Positions 10,656-21,270 of a stretch of 64,000 nucleotides of DNA are shown one piece after another (position 1 is the stretch's first letter; each line of letters opens with the position of its first letter). The translations under genes and the position numbers were made by a program. Source of the stretch: Deroplatys truncata (taxonomy: Eukaryota; Arthropoda; Insecta; Mantodea; Mantidae). Location of the stretch: positions 22,287,001-22,351,000 of the forward strand of contig CM060979.1 of assembly GCA_030765065.1 (NCBI GenBank), given 5' to 3'. The notes under the pieces are model-generated. The model was not told the DNA's origin and did no database searches. It worked only from the letters and a program-made list of their open reading frames with translations.

Positions 10656-11299
10656 CCAGGCATGTTTTTAAAGTAAGTACCATTTTAATAGTTTGCCGGT
10701 GCAGCGCTGCAATCGCGATTTTGAGCATGCGCGATCACTTCATCCATTCATTAGGAAGTCAGACGCAGGCTATGAGCGATCGTCACTTTGTGTTTTACTG
10801 TTGTTAGAGCGTTTCGAAATGTAGAAACTCCAAAGTTAGATCGGTGATTTGTTTTTTAAACGCAAGAAATGTTACGCTAGAAACATTCATCGCTAATTGT
10901 GTGAGGTTTATGGGGAAACAATAATGAATGATACACAACCAAACAAACTGAAGATCTGATCGCATCATTTGATTGAGAACAATTCGACCACACTCCCTAA
11001 ATTCTGGACTTGGCACCAAGCGATTTTCATGTTTCTTTATCTAAAGAAATACATTGGTGGAAAACATTTCACGACGATGATGTGAAACAAGAAATGCAGA
11101 CTTAACTTTCATCACAGGCGGCATCATTCTTTGACAAAGGCATACAAAAACTGGTTCCCGTTACAAGTGTCTGAATAATGACGGTGACTATGTAGAGAAG
11201 TAGTGTAAAGTGTAAGGCAATAAACGATAATAAAGTATTTGTAAAATAATGCTCTATTATTTTTAAAAAAACTTATCGATACTCCAAAAAGATACCTCG
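10656..11299 (+). mobile_element. Internally deleted mariner, copy 2 (non-autonomous)
   Basis: Bounded by TA, left end CCAGGCATGTTTTTAAAG, right end (reverse complement) CGAGGTATCTTTTTGGAG. Plus-strand reading: degraded N-terminus, NIHR.LCEVYGET, then directly QPNK and, after frame changes, LGTKRFSCFFI, KKYIGGKHF, and the C-terminal FFDKGIQKLVPVTSV. The helix-turn-helix start and extreme C-terminus are kept and the central catalytic part is missing, with the same junction as copies 1 and 3. Frameshifts and stops show decay after the deletion. The frame at 10804-11019 on the minus strand is a shadow. Confidence 0.8.
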
Positions 11300-11706
11300 T
11301 ACATTTTAGTATGTGTTCAAATACATAAATGGAAGTAAGAAATCGACTGAGAAGTTTTCCCAAGCTCCCTTAGTTTTGATTCTGAGAGAAGTTATTGCAC
11401 ATATAGAATAATTCGGCAATGGAGACCGTAGTAAAAACCTGCAAAGTTTGCTCCCAAAACTACTTGTCTCTATGTCATTCTTGTTCGAGGACAACGGAGC
11501 GAAAAGAGAAATTGGACACAGCGGGTATCCAAAAGTTATTAATACACTGGCTGCCTTTCTTTGTGTTTCTTCCCTTACTCAAGTAGGTTACTGCTTGGGT
11601 GAAGTGCGTGCGTCACATGTTGCATTTAAGTGCTTCATTCTGGGCCTGTTCTAGACGAACACACTAATATTATTGCTGGGAAAGCAAAAGAATTATTATA
11701 ATACAC
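11300..11706. other. Stretch without recognised feature
   Basis: AT-rich sequence with no repeat family I recognise and no supported gene; short frames at 11306-11494 and 11448-11654 show no domain. Confidence 0.4.
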
Positions 11707-12690
11707 CCTCTGCTCCACCGAAATGGCTCCGCGACGTGTGCAACGCGCATTTGAGGAGTCCTGTGTTCCATTTCCGGCGACCTCCCTTCCGATCCATGGG
11801 TTTTTGGTAGTTTCCCCGGGTCGGCGGGCGAATACTGGAGTGATTCATTTTCTACCACGACTATCCTGCCCCTCACTTCCTGTACACATCATCTCCTTCA
11901 TTGTCATCTGTTTCAGTGCTGTAGGACCAGGCGACGGTATTCGACGGGTTGCGGTTGGGCGGTCACTGTGCGCTCTGTAGAGGTTTCTTCCCTGGGGACT
12001 GCTCAATTAGGTCTCTCCTCCTTGTGGACCCCGCCCCGGTGCGACCTCCGCGAGTACGGGGCTTGTGGGTGGGCTCGGGAGCGTCGGATGCGTTCGATCT
12101 GAAAACGTTAGGGATACCTGTATATGATTGCGTCCGGCGTCATCCAGATGTGGTCATCTTCTGGTCCCTCCCCTCATCCTTCCGTCCTAGGGGTCACGTT
12201 AGAAGCAAAAAGGACCATTGCAGCGTACTTGCGGTGCTCTGCTCCGGTTGCGGGGGCCCATCCGTTCGTCCGTGCCTTTCCTTTCCCGCCTCTACCACGA
12301 ATGTTTTATCCCTATCATTTCTTTTCATCTGTTTAGCGTTGTAGGACCAGGCGACGGCGGTTGATGTGTTGCGGCAGGACGATGGTATTTGCACTATGGG
12401 AAGCTTTCTCCCTAGCGCTTGGCGTGACTGTTAGAGCCCCTTCCTTACTGGGAGCTGTCTCTTCTACACCCGGGATCACCAGATTTCTTGTGGCTAGGAC
12501 AGGGTTAGCCGGCGTCATGATTAGTGTCGTGTTGGAATCGTTAGGAATCCCGCCCTTGCTAGCGCACATCGTTGTCCGGATCTGGTCGTCCCTTCATCCC
12601 AGGGGTTTCGTTGGAAGCACAACGGACCCACTACCGCCTACGTTTGGTGCATTTCCAACATCTCTTATGATAAGGCATGTGCTTATATTA
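11707..12690 (+). mobile_element. SINE-2 copy 1, head-to-tail dimer
   Basis: GC-rich. First unit: degraded tRNA head (GAAATGGCTCCGCGACGTG, then CGCGCATTTGAGGAGTCC), the CCATGGGTTTTTGGTAG block, TTTCTACCACGAC, then the core GTAGGACCAGGCGACGG at about 11919, and a body similar to the SINEs at 34.5, 42.2 and 21.8 kb. A second unit, without a head, starts near 12290 (CTACCACGAATG) and repeats GTAGGACCAGGCGACGGCGG at about 12340. The long overlapping frames (11723-12699) arise from GC-rich SINE sequence and have no domain. Confidence 0.65.
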
Positions 12691-12879
12691 CCGTTGTAAT
12701 TCTAACCATAACTATTGGAACGTGAAGCGATTGCGTGGATATTATACCTTTTTTAGCGGCAGACGGAGCCGAGGTGACCGGCGCGCGAGCTGCCGAGCGT
12801 GGCCGCAGTTTGAGAGAAAAGCACTGTAGTTTGTTAATTGAAATGAACCTTTGGAGAAATAGTTTCATTACATATATCG

Positions 12880-13020
12880 TTATAGATAAAACCTGGAGTG
12901 AGGAAACCGAGTAGACAGTCAGATGTTTAAAAGCCACTCGCTATATGTTGGCCTTAAAATTCCACAGTCTTTCTATGACCTCGCGGACTAAAACAATAAC
13001 GACAGAACTTGAATGTTTTG
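12880..13020 (+). repeat. Rep-B fragment
   Basis: Matches the Rep-B middle section (TTTAAAAGCCACTCGCTATATG, CTTAAAATTCCACAG, ATGACCTCGCGG, GACAGAACTTGAATG) on the plus strand. The preceding 12740-12830 is a short GC-rich patch of unknown origin. Confidence 0.55.
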
Positions 13021-13077
13021 TCTATCTCTTGTGATATAATTACTTTCTCTACCACGTACATAGCAGGTTAAATTTGT

Positions 13078-13920
13078 AGCGGGAAATCGTCGTTGGGCGA
13101 CATTTGTAGTGGGAAATCGTCTTTCCAGGGTTGTTGTGGTCTTTTGCAGTGTTCTTTCTCGGCTATTGATGCTCGTCGGTTGTTGCGTATTCCATTTCTA
13201 ACGATATCTAATTATCAATTCTCAGGTTATAGTGGGTGAGGCAAGTTTAAGAAATACACTGCAATTTTCCCTTAATAAATTAAGTTTATTCACTTTTGAA
13301 ATAATTATGGGCGGCTAGCTTTTTCCATTATTATAATCCCACCACTTTAAACTAGTCAGGAGCCTAGCTATCTGCACACGCACTCCCACTCTTGAGCACC
13401 CACGTGCATCTGTAGCACCTCGTGTCGACGTGAATTCTTGAAGATCAGTTAGAGAGAGAGAGAGAGAGTGGGCTCTGAGGCATTGACTGCCCTTATATAC
13501 GGGAGCCTAGTGACGCTCACCTCTGCGTTTAAAAACGTAATGACGTTTCCTATTGGTCCTCAGACCGCGTTACCTTAACATGTATGAGAATGTGTGGCTT
13601 CAGATCCGTGCGCTTAAGCGCCATCTTGGAGCGTTGTGAAGCTAGTTCCATATCTCCGTCTCTTTCTGTTCTCTATCTGTCTCTTTCTATTTCTTCGTAC
13701 CGTTATCGGTTCCCTGCCTGTTGGCTTGGTGAAAGGGACGCTCTTTATGTTTTCCTGGAATTTTTGCTAGCTCGCCCGTTTCTTACAATCAGCTCTGTAC
13801 AAATGTTAGATGTTGAATATTTTAACATCTTAGTGACTTAAATTATTACTGTACAATTCTTATATGTATGGTTCCTCTTTCTTATGTGCAATCCCTCTAT
13901 ATATGTATAATATATGCCCT
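13078..13920 (-). mobile_element. LTR-3, LTR-like element
   Basis: Fills a gap in Rep-B. On the minus strand it has promoter-like order: a CCAAT-type box (GGACCAATAGG, about 13549-13559), a TATA-like TATATAAG at about 13492-13499 and an AATAAA at about 13285-13290, roughly 205 bp downstream. Close to the minus-strand 3' side lie two copies of a 31-bp repeat containing GGGAAATCGTC with TGTCGCCCAACG between them, reminiscent of a primer-binding site. A (GA)n run is at 13450-13467. No gag/pol sequence is present. Assignment as solo LTR is an inference from layout only. The frame at 13584-13841 is unsupported. Confidence 0.45.
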
Positions 13921-14086
13921 TTCAAATTCCACCCAGAATTTCGATACGGAAATTTCACTGAAAATACATATTTTGAGGCCCCCTGAATTTATAAAGCATT
14001 TTTGGAAACATGTCCGTGTGTGTGTGTGTAAGTGTGTCTGTGTCTGTGAACAGCATAACTAAAAAAACGAAAAGTCGGATAAATAC

Positions 14087-15258
14087 TGATGCAGTAATTT
14101 GTATCTCAAATTACTTAAATGTAAATAATGATTATAGTATGAATATGCATTATTATGTGACATTGATTTGAGATGTTTGTTGATTGTAATTATTGTTGGG
14201 AAGTAAGTTTATACTGCCTTACTGAAACTGTCAATAATAGCGCGCAATAATGCAGCGAGGGGGTGAGCTGTTTATCATTATTGGAAACGAGGAAGTTGCG
14301 TAATGTTGGCGCGTTTTTCCGTTTAGAATCTTCTGGAATATTTCCCTAGAGCACATGTGTTCATAATTTTCATTGGATATTAAAATAGACGCTAATGTTG
14401 GCGCGTTTTATTAGCCAATTGCACTTCAGTTATAATCTTTAGGCATATCGGAGTGTATGGGTATAAAAGCAGTAGGTTAGAGGTAAAGTCAGTTCAGTTC
14501 ATCAAAATTCTTTGTACACTACACGTCGCATTCCCAGCAGTTCATCGAAAATATTTGTACATTACACGTCGCCTTCAGTCATTCAGTTCGTCGAAAATAT
14601 TTTGTATGATACACGTCGCCTTCAGTCCAGCAGGAATATTACACGTCGGCTATCGATTCGCAAGTTACGCGTATAAGAGTTATGAAAAATCTCAAGTATG
14701 GTAAAGTTAATTATACAAAAGGTTGAAGTACGTGGATTAAAAGTGATCAGTAAGAAGTTGTTATAACAGTTTCAGTTTGGCGAGTGTCAAGATCAATGTG
14801 TAAATGTGATAGTAAATGTGTTCGACAATAAAAGTGTAAAACAAATTCCTTCATCAGTGTTATCTTTGGATAAAAGATTCCTTTCCGTTTACACAACCTG
14901 TATAAAGAGAAGTGCTTGACCAAAAGATCATAGCTAGCCGGAGGACAGTGAACAAAAATTAAATAAAATAACAGTAGAATTCTTTTAAACTAACACTAAT
15001 ACTGCCGCAAATTGCTAACACCAGATGGAGCTACAAACCTAACAAAGAATTACGTCACAAAATGGCATCACCACGTGAAGTAAACACACATACACAAACA
15101 TTATAAGTAAAACCGTCGCAAATTGGCTACCACAACGTGGGGCTACAATTAATGTTAAATAAATAATATTAATAATAACCACTTCAAATTGGCTCCCAAA
15201 TGTGGGGCTAACAAATACAAACATACAAACAAATAAAAATATAACAAAGTAACCATCG
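14087..15258 (+). mobile_element. LTR-1 copy 1 (LTR plus leader, or long solo LTR)
   Basis: Insert in Rep-B flanked by AATAC on both sides (14082-14086 and about 15254-15258), beginning TGATGCAGTAATTTG and ending near ACCATCGCA. It holds a CCAAT box (AGCCAAT, about 14413), a TATA box GTATAAAAGC at 14461, four ACACGTCG-containing repeats just downstream, and AATAAAAGTG at 14827. From about 15000 it carries several units with CAAATTGGCTNCC and GTGGGGCTA, like a lysine-tRNA type primer-binding site. It is homologous to 38585-39540. Either the LTR ends near 14891 (TTTACACA) and a leader follows, or the whole 1.17 kb is one LTR. No gag/pol is present. Confidence 0.6.
14413..14470 (+). promoter_or_regulatory. 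Predicted LTR-1 promoter (CCAAT and TATA boxes)
   Basis: CCAAT-type box followed about 45 bp later by GTATAAAAGC. The same pair, spacing and surrounding sequence (TTATAATCTTTAGGCATATCGG) occur in the other LTR-1 copy, with its TATA at 38958-38964. Conservation of the core in two otherwise diverged copies supports a promoter role; activity is not shown. Confidence 0.55.
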
Positions 15259-15861
15259 CAATACCAAAATTGGTATATGAGTTCAGTATCTTCCAATGAT
15301 GCGACACGAAGATTTTGAAGAAAATTCTCCACCCCAGCTACCCTTTACATGGGAAATGTTTGGAAAATTTTAATTTTCTAATAATGGCTCTAATGATTTT
15401 TATTGGAATCACATATATGAAAGATATTTACACGAAGCCCTCTTCATTTGGAAGGAATTTTGTGTAATCTTGTATAACTGGTAAATGTTAAGCGATAGAC
15501 GAACATCTTTTTGTAATGTACGCCGTTTCTGAGATATCCGTTATTAAAGGTTCGAATTGTTCATTACTTGATCATTCTTTTAAAGTATTTCAACATTCAG
15601 TTGTTTCTCGAGATGTCATGGAAACAGTATGGAATTTTAAGGCCAGCATATAGAGTCCAGGTCTTAAACATTTGACCATCGCTGTTCACTTTGTATCTAT
15701 AACCAAATGTGTAATGTAGCTATTTCTGCAAAGGTTTATTTGGATTAAAATGTAGTAGATAGATAAATAAGCTTTAGTAAGAATAATTTGTACACCTATT
15801 AATAAACGACAGAGGGTGGAGAAAGTCATGTGAATGCATCACATCAGAATTTTTAATATAA

Positions 15862-16133
15862 AGTTATACAAAATTCCTATTGCCATAATCTATTTCCAGA
15901 AATTTTAAGATATACATTTTATTTGTCAGTTAATATCTTAAACATATGGTGTTTAGACGGTTAGAGCAATTTTTGAGAGTATCGAAGATTCGAAAAAATG
16001 TTCCACGTAAAGGATAGTGTGGGATGGGGGGGGGGAGTTCTTGAAAATATTCGTGCTGTGTCTTTGGAAGATGTTGAGCTTAAATAAAAATGTTTTTATT
16101 TAACTCACATTTGGTTTTAGAGTTATGCTTTCC
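15862..16133 (+). repeat. Rep-B fragment
   Basis: Plus-strand Rep-B 3' half: AAGTTATACAAAATTCC, AGATATACATTTTATTTGTC, GTTCCACGTAAAGG, GGGATGGGG and TTTTAGAGTTATGCT. It stops before the CA tract. The following 16134-16535 contains no recognised repeat; frames on the minus strand at 16080-16327 show no domain. Confidence 0.6.
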
Positions 16134-16539
16134 AAGAACGCCGGCCCTCGTAGCCGTGGTCGCTGGAGCGTATAGCTTCGGCATTCTGCCATGGGCATGG
16201 GTGGTTGTGTCTGTGTGTTGTCTATGTATAGCAGTAATCGCGGTAATAACCGGTAAGGAGTAAAACAGAGAAAATGCGGTATTAATAAACCCGAAAAAAC
16301 AGGGGAACATAAAGAGAAAAAGGACATTGTTTCTTAAAACTTTTCTCGTTCAGGGGAACTCGAAACTTGTATACCCAGTTTCATCATCATCATATATCCA
16401 TTTTTTGTGGGATGCGATAGTTCCTCTAAGTAACACAGTAACAGAATTATGAGCAATTTATCCTCCTCACTCACTGAAGATGTACTTAGGATAGGACTAG
16501 AAGCGGACTAGAGAGTAGGGTCACTAACGTTTACAGTGT

Positions 16540-16850
16540 TAAACTCCCCGGATGACAGCTGGTGCAGCCCACTCCCCTCCCCCCTGCGGGCTTACACATA
16601 CCCTGGAGGTCCGAGACCCGGAGACCGATCCCATTCCAGGGAACGAAGATTCATACAGAGCGTCCGTGGAGGTGAAATGGAGGGGCAGGAAATTTCGAGG
16701 ATGTAATGATCCTTCCCAGCATTCGCCTAGACACCCCGGGGGCAAACCCCTGAAAAACCCATGGGTCAGGAAGGCCGGCGCCGGGAATCGAACCTGCGAC
16801 CTCCCGAATGTGCGCCACGGACGTTACCTCCTGAGTCAACCCGCTCAGTG
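16540..16850 (-). mobile_element. tRNA-derived SINE (SINE-2-like head, different body)
   Basis: Minus strand: GAGCGGGTTGACTCAGGAGGT (A box), TTCGGGAGGTCGCAGGTTCGA (B box), then CCATGGGTTTTTCAGGGG and GGCGAATGCTGGG as in SINE-2, but then a different body (CCTGCCCCTCCATTTCACC, GGAGGGGAGTGGGC). All frames here (16539-16911) are shadows. Confidence 0.75.
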
Positions 16851-16952
16851 AAGAGGACTTAATCTCAATAGGTTTGATATAAACCTGATGACCAGGCTCT
16901 TGACGGGACATTGCACATTACACCTACATACAATGCGAATCTTTTAGAGAGT

Positions 16953-17179
16953 CTTCCTCCGTGGTGCAGTGGTTACCGTGTTAGCCTCTAGTTTCCGAGA
17001 TCGTAGGTACAAATTCCGAAGATATGTAAAGCCCCGTGTCCTACATTTACGACACGTAAAAGAATCTCAAACCTGATAAACAGGCCTCTGAGCAAAATTT
17101 CCGGTCTTTCACGCCCAATATAGAATGGGACACTAAGGACCACAGCAGTTAAAGAGCGTCCATAAATAAAACTCAATTT
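16953..17179 (+). mobile_element. SINE-1 copy 3 (tRNA-derived)
   Basis: TCCTCCGTGGTGCAGTGGTT and GTGTTAGCCTCTAG head, degraded B box, body GACACGTAAAAGAATCTCAAACC, and 3' end CCATAAATAAAACTCAATTT. It directly abuts the truncated left side of a deleted mariner. Confidence 0.85.
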
Positions 17180-17186
17180 TATTTTT

Positions 17187-17654
17187 GCAACTGTGAACGA
17201 TCGTCACTTTGTTTTCCTGTTGTTAGAGCGTTTCCAAATGTTCACAACAATCGAACGACCCGCCGACTGTTAAGCCAGATCAGTCATTCGTTTTTTGAAT
17301 ACGAGAAATTTTACTCCAGCAAACATTCATCGTCAATTGTGTGAGGTTTATGGAGAATCAATATTGAGTGACAATGGCCGGCCACACACAGCCAAACAAA
17401 CTCAAGATATGGTCACATCATTTGGTTGGAAAAAATTCGACCATCCTCCCTACAGTCCGGATTTGGCACCAAGAGATTTTCATCTGTTTCTTCATCAGTC
17501 TTTGACGAAGGCATAAAAAACTGGTAACAAGTGCCTGCATAACGGGGCGAGTATGTGGAGAAGTAGTGTAAGGTCATGAATGTTAATAAAGTATTTGGAA
17601 AAAAATGTTCAGTTACTTTTTAAACAATTATTGGTACTTTAAAAATACGCATCG
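17187..17654 (+). mobile_element. Internally deleted mariner, copy 3 (left end lost)
   Basis: Best-preserved reading of the family. After a degraded start (FTTIERPADC then a stop), FTPANIHRQLCEVYGE of the first helix-turn-helix is joined straight to DNGRPHTAKQTQ and HPPYSPDLAPRDFHLF, the second and third catalytic-Asp regions of a D34D mariner. The whole first catalytic region is missing. A further small deletion removes the segment after HLFLH before the C-terminal end. The right end is ATACGCATCG next to TA. The left inverted repeat is absent, so this copy is probably immobile. The open frame 17295-17516 is the visible part of the fusion. Confidence 0.85.
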
Positions 17655-18520
17655 TACAACTTGTCTTTGGTTGCTGATGTACGTGGTGTTTTACGAGACT
17701 GAATACAGCAAGATCTTATACAGGTTACTCGTTGCTGACACGTAGATAAAACTGTCTTACCTTCAGGAAAGGGGAGAGGGGAGCTGAAGGTAAAATTTAT
17801 TACCCTATAGCCGCATCCTCCGTTCTCATAACGTAATGTGCCCGCTTGTCTGTGTTAGTGAAATCCCTGATATATGCCAGTCAGACAACGCTCGCTTTAT
17901 CATCTCACTTAATTGCAGCCTGATATAGGTTGTAAAATGCTACCCCAATGGCGACCTGGTTTCAAGATGTACCACCAAGCGACATCATGATGGCGGCACC
18001 ACTACAGCGCTGCCAGCATCTCGTTTACATAACGAACCCCAACTTCAACTTGGGCTACCTCCTTCGCTTGTTTCAACGAGTGAGGAGGGAAGGGGCGCTT
18101 TGGTAGCCAGAGAGTTTACACTCTACATAGCAGTGAGGGGGCGTGGGCGGGGCGGCAACTTGACTCAACAGAATCAACAGTTTGCAGAAGCAATCAGAGA
18201 AGAAGGTAAAGGGAGAAATTGTACAGTCGGAGCCTCTAGGGATGCAGGTCGGCGTTTGAGGGATACCTGACTCGCTTTTTTTTTATCCCGTCAACGTGCT
18301 TATTCTTTCAGTACCTTAGGTATTTGTTTCACCGACGTTTTAAACCAGGCCCACAATCAAACTTCACGGCGACAGTATTTACTTTATCATCTTCAAACGT
18401 GAGTTAGTTTAGAGTTTAACAAAATTGTTAGTGATAATCATGGCCAGGATTTTCATGACCTAAACTGTTCGGAAAATCACGAAAAAATCACTGTAAGAAA
18501 TTACATAATAATTACAACAA
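17655..18520. other. Low-repeat, higher-GC stretch without recognised gene
   Basis: No known repeat family and no supported reading frame. GC content is visibly higher at about 17940-18240 (GGAGGGAAGGGGCGC, GGGGGCGTGGGCGGGGCGG). It could be host intergenic or regulatory DNA, or an unrecognised element. Confidence 0.4.
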
Positions 18521-18522
18521 AA

Positions 18523-19377
18523 TCTGATGTGTTACACTCACATGACTTTCTCTACTCTTGTACAAACTATTTTTACAAACGCTTATTCTCCATGTGGTTC
18601 ATGTTAATCGAGATATCGAGATGTTAAACTTATTGCTAATTTTCTTGTAGATGCAAGGGGAATATGGTAGGTTTTAAGCGATAGTCAAATATTTTAAACG
18701 CTGGTTGCTATGTGCGCATTCCATTCTATTTGCATGTACAGGATATAAAAAATGAATAACGTATTTGAGAAAAAGTTTAAGTATTGGAAAATCTAAAGGA
18801 ATAACTAGCAATATCTCGAAAATGGTTCACTCAACAAAAAAACTGTATATGACATAAATTGTGTATTTTAACGTGATCTACATTTTATGTGCAGTAAAAT
18901 TTTGTCTATCTCTTATGGTTTACCAGTTATGCAAAAGTCGTTCCCAATGAAGAATACTTTTGGAGACCTCAGAAAATTCGAGATATACATTTCATTTGTC
19001 ATAAAAATATCTTAAACATATGATATTTTAATCAAAATCGTTAGAGCCATTTATGAGAAAATTAAAATTTTCGAAAAATGTTCCAGGTAAAGGGTAGTTT
19101 GGGGTGGGGGGGATTTTCTTGAAAACCTTCGTGTCGCATTCCTGGAAGATACTGAACCTAAATACCAAGTTTGGTGTTTATCCGATTGTTCGTTTCTGAG
19201 TTATGTTGTTCACAGACACACAGACAGACACACACACACACACACGGACATGTTTCCAAAAATGCTTTTTTTTGGATTCAGGGGGTTTCAAAACATGTAT
19301 TTCCGGTGAAATCTCGGTATCGAATTTTTGGGTGGAATGCAATACTTCCCCTACTTTCTCTACGTAGTAGAGAAAGT
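18523..19377 (+). mobile_element. Rep-A copy 2, full length
   Basis: Starts TCTGATGTGTTACACTCACATG plus the subterminal ACTTTCTCTAC and ends TACGTAGTAGAGAAAGT, with AAAA before and AAAAA after. The internal CA tract is at about 19213-19246. The paired frames at 19171-19413 are shadows of the 3' third that recur in most copies. Confidence 0.85.
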
Positions 19378-19599
19378 AAAAATCAGATTTCATACATTCA
19401 CACGGCAAACTAGTCTTATTAAAGCTTATTTTACATCTGTTTTTATGCCTTTAACTACTATGGTCTAATCGACGGCCTTTCCTTTGGAACATATTATTGC
19501 GTATATGGATGGTATTAACACGTATTTGCTTGTCGTAGGATTTCTAGTAAACATTGCATATTCACACTCTTATTCATACTTTCAGACTCTGGAGAGGAA

Positions 19600-19712
19600 A
19601 TAATCTTGGCTAGAGAAAAATTCCTCACCCGGGAATCGAACCCGGGACCCATCGCACAACAGCCAGCTGCTCTATCGACTGAGCTACGGGCCAGCCAAAG
19701 CTTTGTAGGAAT
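19600..19712 (-). mobile_element. tRNA-like SINE head
   Basis: Minus strand GGCCCGTAGCTCAGTCGAT and AGAGCAGCTGG form a good A box and D-arm (GCTC...GAGC), and GGGTCCCGGGTTCGATTCCC is a perfect T-arm. The acceptor ends do not pair well and the anticodon stem is poor, so I read it as a tRNA-derived SINE or pseudo-tRNA. No recognised SINE body follows. Confidence 0.6.
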
Positions 19713-19715
19713 ATC

Positions 19716-21270
19716 TACATTACACATTTCGTTACAGATACAAAAGGAACAGCGATAGACAAATGTTTAAGAACTGGACGCTATGTGCTTGCCTTAAAAT
19801 TCCATACTGTTTCCATGCAATGGCGAGAAACAACTGAATGTTGACAGAACTTTAAGAGAATGGCTAAGTATTCAACAATTCGAACCATTAATAACGGATA
19901 TCTCGGAAATAGCTGAGGCAAAAAAAAAGTTATTTGAAATAAATTGAGTGTTTTAAAGAGAACTACATTTCTTGTGTGGTGCGTTTTCGTCTATCGCTTA
20001 AAGTTTAACGGTTATATAAGATTATACAAAATTCCTTCCCAATGAAAAGGACTTCAAAGGTTATTTCCAGAAAACTCAAGATATACATTTGATTTATCTT
20101 CCAAATATCTTTAATATATGGTATTTTAATCGAAATCGTTAGAGCCATTTTTTGGAGAAAAAAATTTAAAAAAATGCTCCACGTAAAGGGTAGTTTGAGA
20201 TGGGAGATTTTCTTCAAAATATTCGTGCGGCATCTTTGGAAAGTACTCAATTTAAACACTAGGTTTGGTATGTATCCGACTTTTCGTTTTTACTTTCTCT
20301 ACTACGTATAGTAAGTAGGGGAAGTGTTGTATTCCACTAAAAAATTCGATAGCGAGATTTCACCGGAAATATATGTTTTGATAACCCCTGAATAAAAAAA
20401 ACATTTTTGGAAACATGTCCGTGTGTGTGTCTGTCTATGAACAGCATAACTTAGAAACGAACAGTCGAATAAACACCAAACTTCGTATTTAGGTTCAGTA
20501 TATTCCAGAACGAAGGTTTTCAATAAAATCCCCCACCCCAGATTACCCTTTACATGGAACATGTTTCTAAAATTTTAATTTTCTCAAAAATGGCTCTAAT
20601 GATTTTGATTAAAGTATCATATGTTTAAAATATTTTCATGACAAATAAAATGTATATTTTGAATTTTCTGGGAATGTCTCCAAAAGTATTCTTCATTGTG
20701 AACGACTTTTGCATAACTGATAAAGCATAAGAGATAGACAAAATTTTACTACACAAAAATGTAGATCGCGTTAAAATACACAATGTATGTCACATATATT
20801 TTTTTTTGTTGAGTGACCATTTTCGAGATATTGCTTGTTATTCCCTTAAATTTTCCAATACTTATACTTTTTCTCAAATGGGAATTTGTTATTCATTTTT
20901 TTTGTCCTGGTAGTGCAAAGAGAATGGAATACTCCACATAGCAACCAACTCTTAAAATATTTGACTATCGCTTAAAGCCTACCAATTCCCCTTGCATCTA
21001 CAAGAAAATTAGCAATAAGATTAACATCTCAATATCTCGATTAACAAGAAGCATATGGAGAATAGTGTTTGTAAAAATAGTTTGTACAAGAGTAGAAAAA
21101 GTCATGTGAGTGTAACACATCAGGTTTTTTGAGTTTTGCTGTTCACAGACGCACACGGACCTTTTTCTAAAAATGCTTTCTTTTTTGCTTTCCTGGGAAA
21201 CCTCAGTATCCGATTTTTGGTTGGAATGCAATACCTTCCCTACCTACTAGAACATGGCAGAGAAAGTAAC
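19716..21270 (+). repeat. Rep-B copy, split by Rep-A
   Basis: Plus-strand Rep-B from TCTACATTACACATTTCG at 19716 to GACTTTTCGTTTTT, resuming after the Rep-A insert as TTGAGTTTTGCTGTTCACAG to GGCAGAGAAAGT at about 21265. The join rebuilds the Rep-B consensus CGTTTTTGAGTTATGC. Its 5' end is missing. Confidence 0.8.
20292..21124 (-). mobile_element. Rep-A copy 3, nested in Rep-B
   Basis: Minus orientation, ACTTTCTCTACTACGTATAG to AACACATCAGG. Five T precede and six T follow it, and the uninterrupted Rep-B has five T at this position. This makes the insertion a clean transposition event into a T run. Confidence 0.85.

Larger units (their letters stand above)
13046..15856 (-). repeat. Rep-B copy split by two LTR-like insertions
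   Basis: Three minus-strand pieces form one Rep-B: 13046-13077 (ACTTTCTCTACCACGTACATA, the 3' end), 13921-14086 (CCACCCAGAATTTCGATACGG through the TG tract to GTCGGATAAATAC), and 15259-15856 (CAAAATTGGTATATG to GGAGAAAGTCATGTGAATG and CACATCAGAA). The intervening blocks are LTR-3 and LTR-1. The order and orientation of the pieces fit a single interrupted copy. Confidence 0.75.

Noticed and set aside
19600..19712. Functional tRNA gene on the minus strand
   Set aside because: The D-arm and T-arm are excellent but acceptor and anticodon stems do not pair convincingly. Read as a tRNA-derived SINE head or pseudo-tRNA.
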